NCBI GenBank assembly: GCA_900696495.1
Contig: CAADGI010000012.1
Location: 124,001 to 188,000 of the forward strand
Length of the DNA: 64,000 bases
Source of the DNA: an uncultured Alphaproteobacteria bacterium
GTDB taxonomy: Bacteria; Pseudomonadota; Alphaproteobacteria; Micavibrionales; Micavibrionaceae
Direction of reading: 5' to 3'
The notes beneath the pieces are model-generated. The model was not told the origin of the DNA. It worked only from the letters and a program-made list of their open reading frames with translations, and ran no database searches. The stretch's first letter is position 1. Each line of letters starts with the position of its first letter. Both the position numbers and the translations under genes were made by a program. Of the stretch, positions 62,150 through 64,000 are shown one piece after another.

Positions 62150-62653
62150 ATGGTGATGAAAGATGAAGACGACATTCTGCGGTATGACCGGATGGTGGAA
62201 GGCGCGCTGCGCGGCGTGGTCAAAAGCTCCATCCAGGAAGTGATCGAACACGGTCTGCCGGGCGATCATCATTTTTACATCACGTTCCTTACCGATTATC
62301 CCGGTGTCAAAATTCCCGATTATCTGCGCGACCGTTATCCCGGCGAGATGACCATCGTGCTGCAATATCAATTTTCCGATTTGTCGGTGAAGGACGAGGC
62401 GATGAATGTCACGCTGTCGTTCAACAACGAACCCGAGCGCCTGAAAATTCCGCTGGCGGCGATCAGCATTTTCGCCGACCCGTCGGTGAATTTCGCGCTG
62501 CAGTTCCAGCCGATGGGCGAGTCGCTGGAAGAGGCCGACCTCGCCGTGCTCGACGAGCTTGAAGGGCCCGACGATGACGGCTCGAAACCCAAGGGCGGCA
62601 AGGGCAAGAAGACGGGCGAGGTTGTCTCCCTCGACAAGTTCAGGAAAAAATAA
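62150..62653 (+). CDS. sspB: Alphaproteobacterial SspB, ClpXP adaptor
   Basis: 167 residues. Matches the Caulobacter-type SspB: ILRYDRMVEGALRGVVKSSIQEVIEHGLPGDHHFYITFLTDYPGVKIPDYLRDRYPGEMTIVLQYQFSDLSV, followed by a PSVNFALQFQP core, an acidic flexible linker and a C-terminal VVSLDKFRKK (ClpX-binding tail, as in the family). It delivers tmRNA-tagged proteins to ClpXP. ATG 62150 is chosen; 62156 and 62135 are also in frame. About 2 kb from ssrA, a functional pairing with the unusual tag. Confidence 0.93.
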   Translation: MVMKDEDDILRYDRMVEGALRGVVKSSIQEVIEHGLPGDHHFYITFLTDYPGVKIPDYLRDRYPGEMTIVLQYQFSDLSVKDEAMNVTLSFNNEPERLKIPLAAISIFADPSVNFALQFQPMGESLEEADLAVLDELEGPDDDGSKPKGGKGKKTGEVVSLDKFRKK

Positions 62654-62659
62654 AAAAGT

Positions 62660-62726
62660 TTAACGCGAAGAACCGAAGATTCGAAGAAACTATTTAAAAT
62701 TTCGTAACTTCGGATCTTCGCGTTAT
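62660..62726. repeat. Palindromic repeat with TTAACGCGAAGA ends
   Basis: TTAACGCGAAGA and TCTTCGCGTTAT are complements, with internal CGAAGA units about 9-10 bases apart, the same design as the AACCACAG copies but a different core. It lies between sspB and the hydrolase gene. Confidence 0.7.
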
Positions 62727-62735
62727 ATTTTTAAA

Positions 62736-63695
62736 ATGTTTTGGAAGAAAGATATTAACCCTAAATCTGAACCCCTGAAAGTTCTCCTCCGGCGCGGGGC
62801 ATTTTTCGATTCCGCGCGCGGGCGCACAATTCCGTTCAAATTATATTATCCATCCGGCGAGGGATCGCCCGGAAAAATGCCGGTAATCATTTGGTCGCAT
62901 GGCTACGGGGGAAACCGCGACGGGGCGGGGTTTTTATCCCGTTATGTTGCGAGCCACGGATATGTGATCATTCACCTGACGCATACCGGTTCGGATAGTT
63001 CGCTATGGGAGGGCAAGCCCGGCCACCCGTGGGATGTGTTGCGCAAAAGCCCGATCACGCGCGCGATGACGGTGGAGAGATTCCAGGACGTGCCTGCCGT
63101 TTTGAATCAGTTGCCGGGATGGGCAGCGGAGAATGCAGATGTTGGCGCGCTGATGGATTTGAACACGATGGGCATGTCCGGTCATTCGTTCGGCGCGATG
63201 ACGACGCAGGCCATGGCAGGCGAGAATTTCCCCGGCGATGATGACGCGCCTGCAGGCGAACTCGTGAGTTACAAGGAAAACCGTTTTAAAGCCGCCATTG
63301 CGTACAGCCCGGTGCCGATCCGGAAATTGGTCGCCGAAACGCCGGAGAAGCATTTCTACGGGCCGATTTCACTGCCGATTTTTTACATGACGGGTACGAA
63401 TGATGACTCGCCGCTGGAGGGATTTACCTACGACCGGCGCGTGGTGGTTTATGGTTATACCGGCGCGGCGGAGAAATATTTACTGGTGCTGAAAGATGGC
63501 GACCACATGGTTTACAACGGCACGCGCGGGAAACTTGAGGCCAATCCGTTGCGCGAACCGCACGAGGATTTCATCAAGGTCATGAGCCTGGCGTTCTGGG
63601 AAGCTTATCTGAAAAACGATGCGGCGGCGCTGGAATGGCTGAACGGCGGCGCGAAAACGTGGCTCGGCGGCGCTGGCGAATTGAAAACGCCGTAG
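62736..63695 (+). CDS. Alpha/beta hydrolase, secondary-metabolite or lipase-like
   Basis: 319 residues, alpha/beta-hydrolase fold. Oxyanion/N-terminal motif IIWSHGYGGNRDGAGF, nucleophile elbow GMSGHSFGAM (GxSxG), acid near TGTNDDSPLEG and a late His in KDGDHMVYNG. No signal peptide, so cytoplasmic. Similar to platelet-activating-factor acetylhydrolase-like or other esterase families; substrate unknown. Confidence 0.85.
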   Translation: MFWKKDINPKSEPLKVLLRRGAFFDSARGRTIPFKLYYPSGEGSPGKMPVIIWSHGYGGNRDGAGFLSRYVASHGYVIIHLTHTGSDSSLWEGKPGHPWDVLRKSPITRAMTVERFQDVPAVLNQLPGWAAENADVGALMDLNTMGMSGHSFGAMTTQAMAGENFPGDDDAPAGELVSYKENRFKAAIAYSPVPIRKLVAETPEKHFYGPISLPIFYMTGTNDDSPLEGFTYDRRVVVYGYTGAAEKYLLVLKDGDHMVYNGTRGKLEANPLREPHEDFIKVMSLAFWEAYLKNDAAALEWLNGGAKTWLGGAGELKTP

Positions 63696-63756
63696 GGAAC
63701 TATTCTGTTTCTCTTCCGTTTGAGGATTTCCCAAATCAGCAACGAGGAGAGAACCT

Positions 63757-64000
63757 ATGAAAATCAGCGAAGTTATGACCACCGATTGCGAGTGGATCAC
63801 GCCGGAAACGACCGTGACCGAGGCCGCGAAAATCATGCGCGACGGGGATTTCGGATTTCTCCCGGTCAGCAATTTTGAAGAAAAGAAACTTATAGGCACG
63901 CTGACCGACCGCGATATCGTCGTGCGCTGCACGGCGGCGGGTTTCGATCCGAACAAACACGAGGTCAAACATATCATGACCGAGAACGTGCTTTATTGCT
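63757..64000 (+). CDS. CBS-domain protein, 5' part only
   Basis: 81 codons visible before the window end: MKISEVMTTDCEWITPETTVTEAAKIMRDGDFGFLPVSNFEEKKLIGTLTDRDIVVRC, a complete first CBS motif, then the beginning of a second (HEVKHIMTENVLYC). CBS domains bind adenine nucleotides. A strong GAGGAGAG lies 5 bases upstream of the start. The rest is outside the window. Confidence 0.9.
   Translation, partial: MKISEVMTTDCEWITPETTVTEAAKIMRDGDFGFLPVSNFEEKKLIGTLTDRDIVVRCTAAGFDPNKHEVKHIMTENVLYC

Overview
The window looks like a chromosomal segment of a moderately GC-rich alphaproteobacterium. The clearest marker is a circularly permuted two-piece tmRNA gene (about 59716-60123) with an alphaproteobacterial-type SspB ClpXP adaptor close downstream. 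An FzlA-like GST, an ECF sigma/ChrR-like pair, an IalB-like protein, a very large NAD-glutamate dehydrogenase and an alphaproteobacterial-order cytochrome oxidase operon support this. Nearly all genes are housekeeping. I see no prophage, transposase, CRISPR array, tRNA or rRNA gene. The only gene-free stretch over 300 bases, between msrB and the O-antigen-ligase-like gene, is filled by the tmRNA gene and its promoter.

Layout. 1-8.7 kb: purD (lacking one base), tadA, an RsuA/RluB-type pseudouridine synthase with rsmD, uppP, YceI and a cytochrome b561-YceI fusion, fzlA-like, and an NAD-dependent epimerase. 8.8-13.4 kb: a PAS histidine kinase, a secreted redoxin and a DsbD/ScsB-like reductase. 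13.5-20.5 kb: acetoacetyl-CoA synthetase, a SpoU methyltransferase, the sigma/anti-sigma pair facing ialB, and an M23 peptidase. 20.6-28.1 kb (minus strand): ctaC-ctaD // unknown gene-ctaB-coxF-like-secreted protein-ctaG-ctaE-DUF983-SURF1, which is aa3 oxidase with its heme and copper assembly factors. 28.2-29.8 kb: rsmE and ubiA back to back. 29.9-38.5 kb: NAD-GDH and a System II cytochrome c maturation set (CcsB, CcsA, TlpA-like). 38.6-45.2 kb: 3-hydroxybutyrate dehydrogenase, a GH13 glucosidase, a formyltransferase-like protein, an EamA transporter and a GT2 glycosyltransferase. 45.2-49.9 kb (minus strand): ilvB-ilvN-lipoprotein, and ilvC separately, with an attenuator and leader peptide before ilvB. 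50-58.8 kb: miaA, DegP, DUF2065, hflC, hflK, apbC, folA, thyA. 59-64 kb: msrB, ssrA, an O-antigen-ligase-like protein, sspB, an alpha/beta hydrolase and the start of a CBS-domain protein.

How the genes work together. The oxidase operon, System II cytochrome c maturation, UbiA and the thiol-redox proteins support an aerobic respiratory chain. AacS and BdhA together make a ketone-body/polyhydroxybutyrate salvage route. ThyA with FolA, and IlvB with IlvN and IlvC, are classic metabolic pairs. HflK, HflC and DegP, and tmRNA with SspB, are protein quality-control sets.

Most notable observations: (1) an ilvB attenuator with a 24-codon Leu/Val/Ile-rich leader; (2) a 22-residue tmRNA tag containing the ANDN motif twice; (3) a ChrR-like anti-sigma factor that has lost most zinc ligands, while its sigma gene keeps a good TGATCC-N18-TAAAAA promoter; (4) a palindromic element that is translated in frame into a lipoprotein N-terminus and also supplies the ApbC C-terminus; (5) System II cytochrome c biogenesis with an N-terminally extended CcsA in an alphaproteobacterium.
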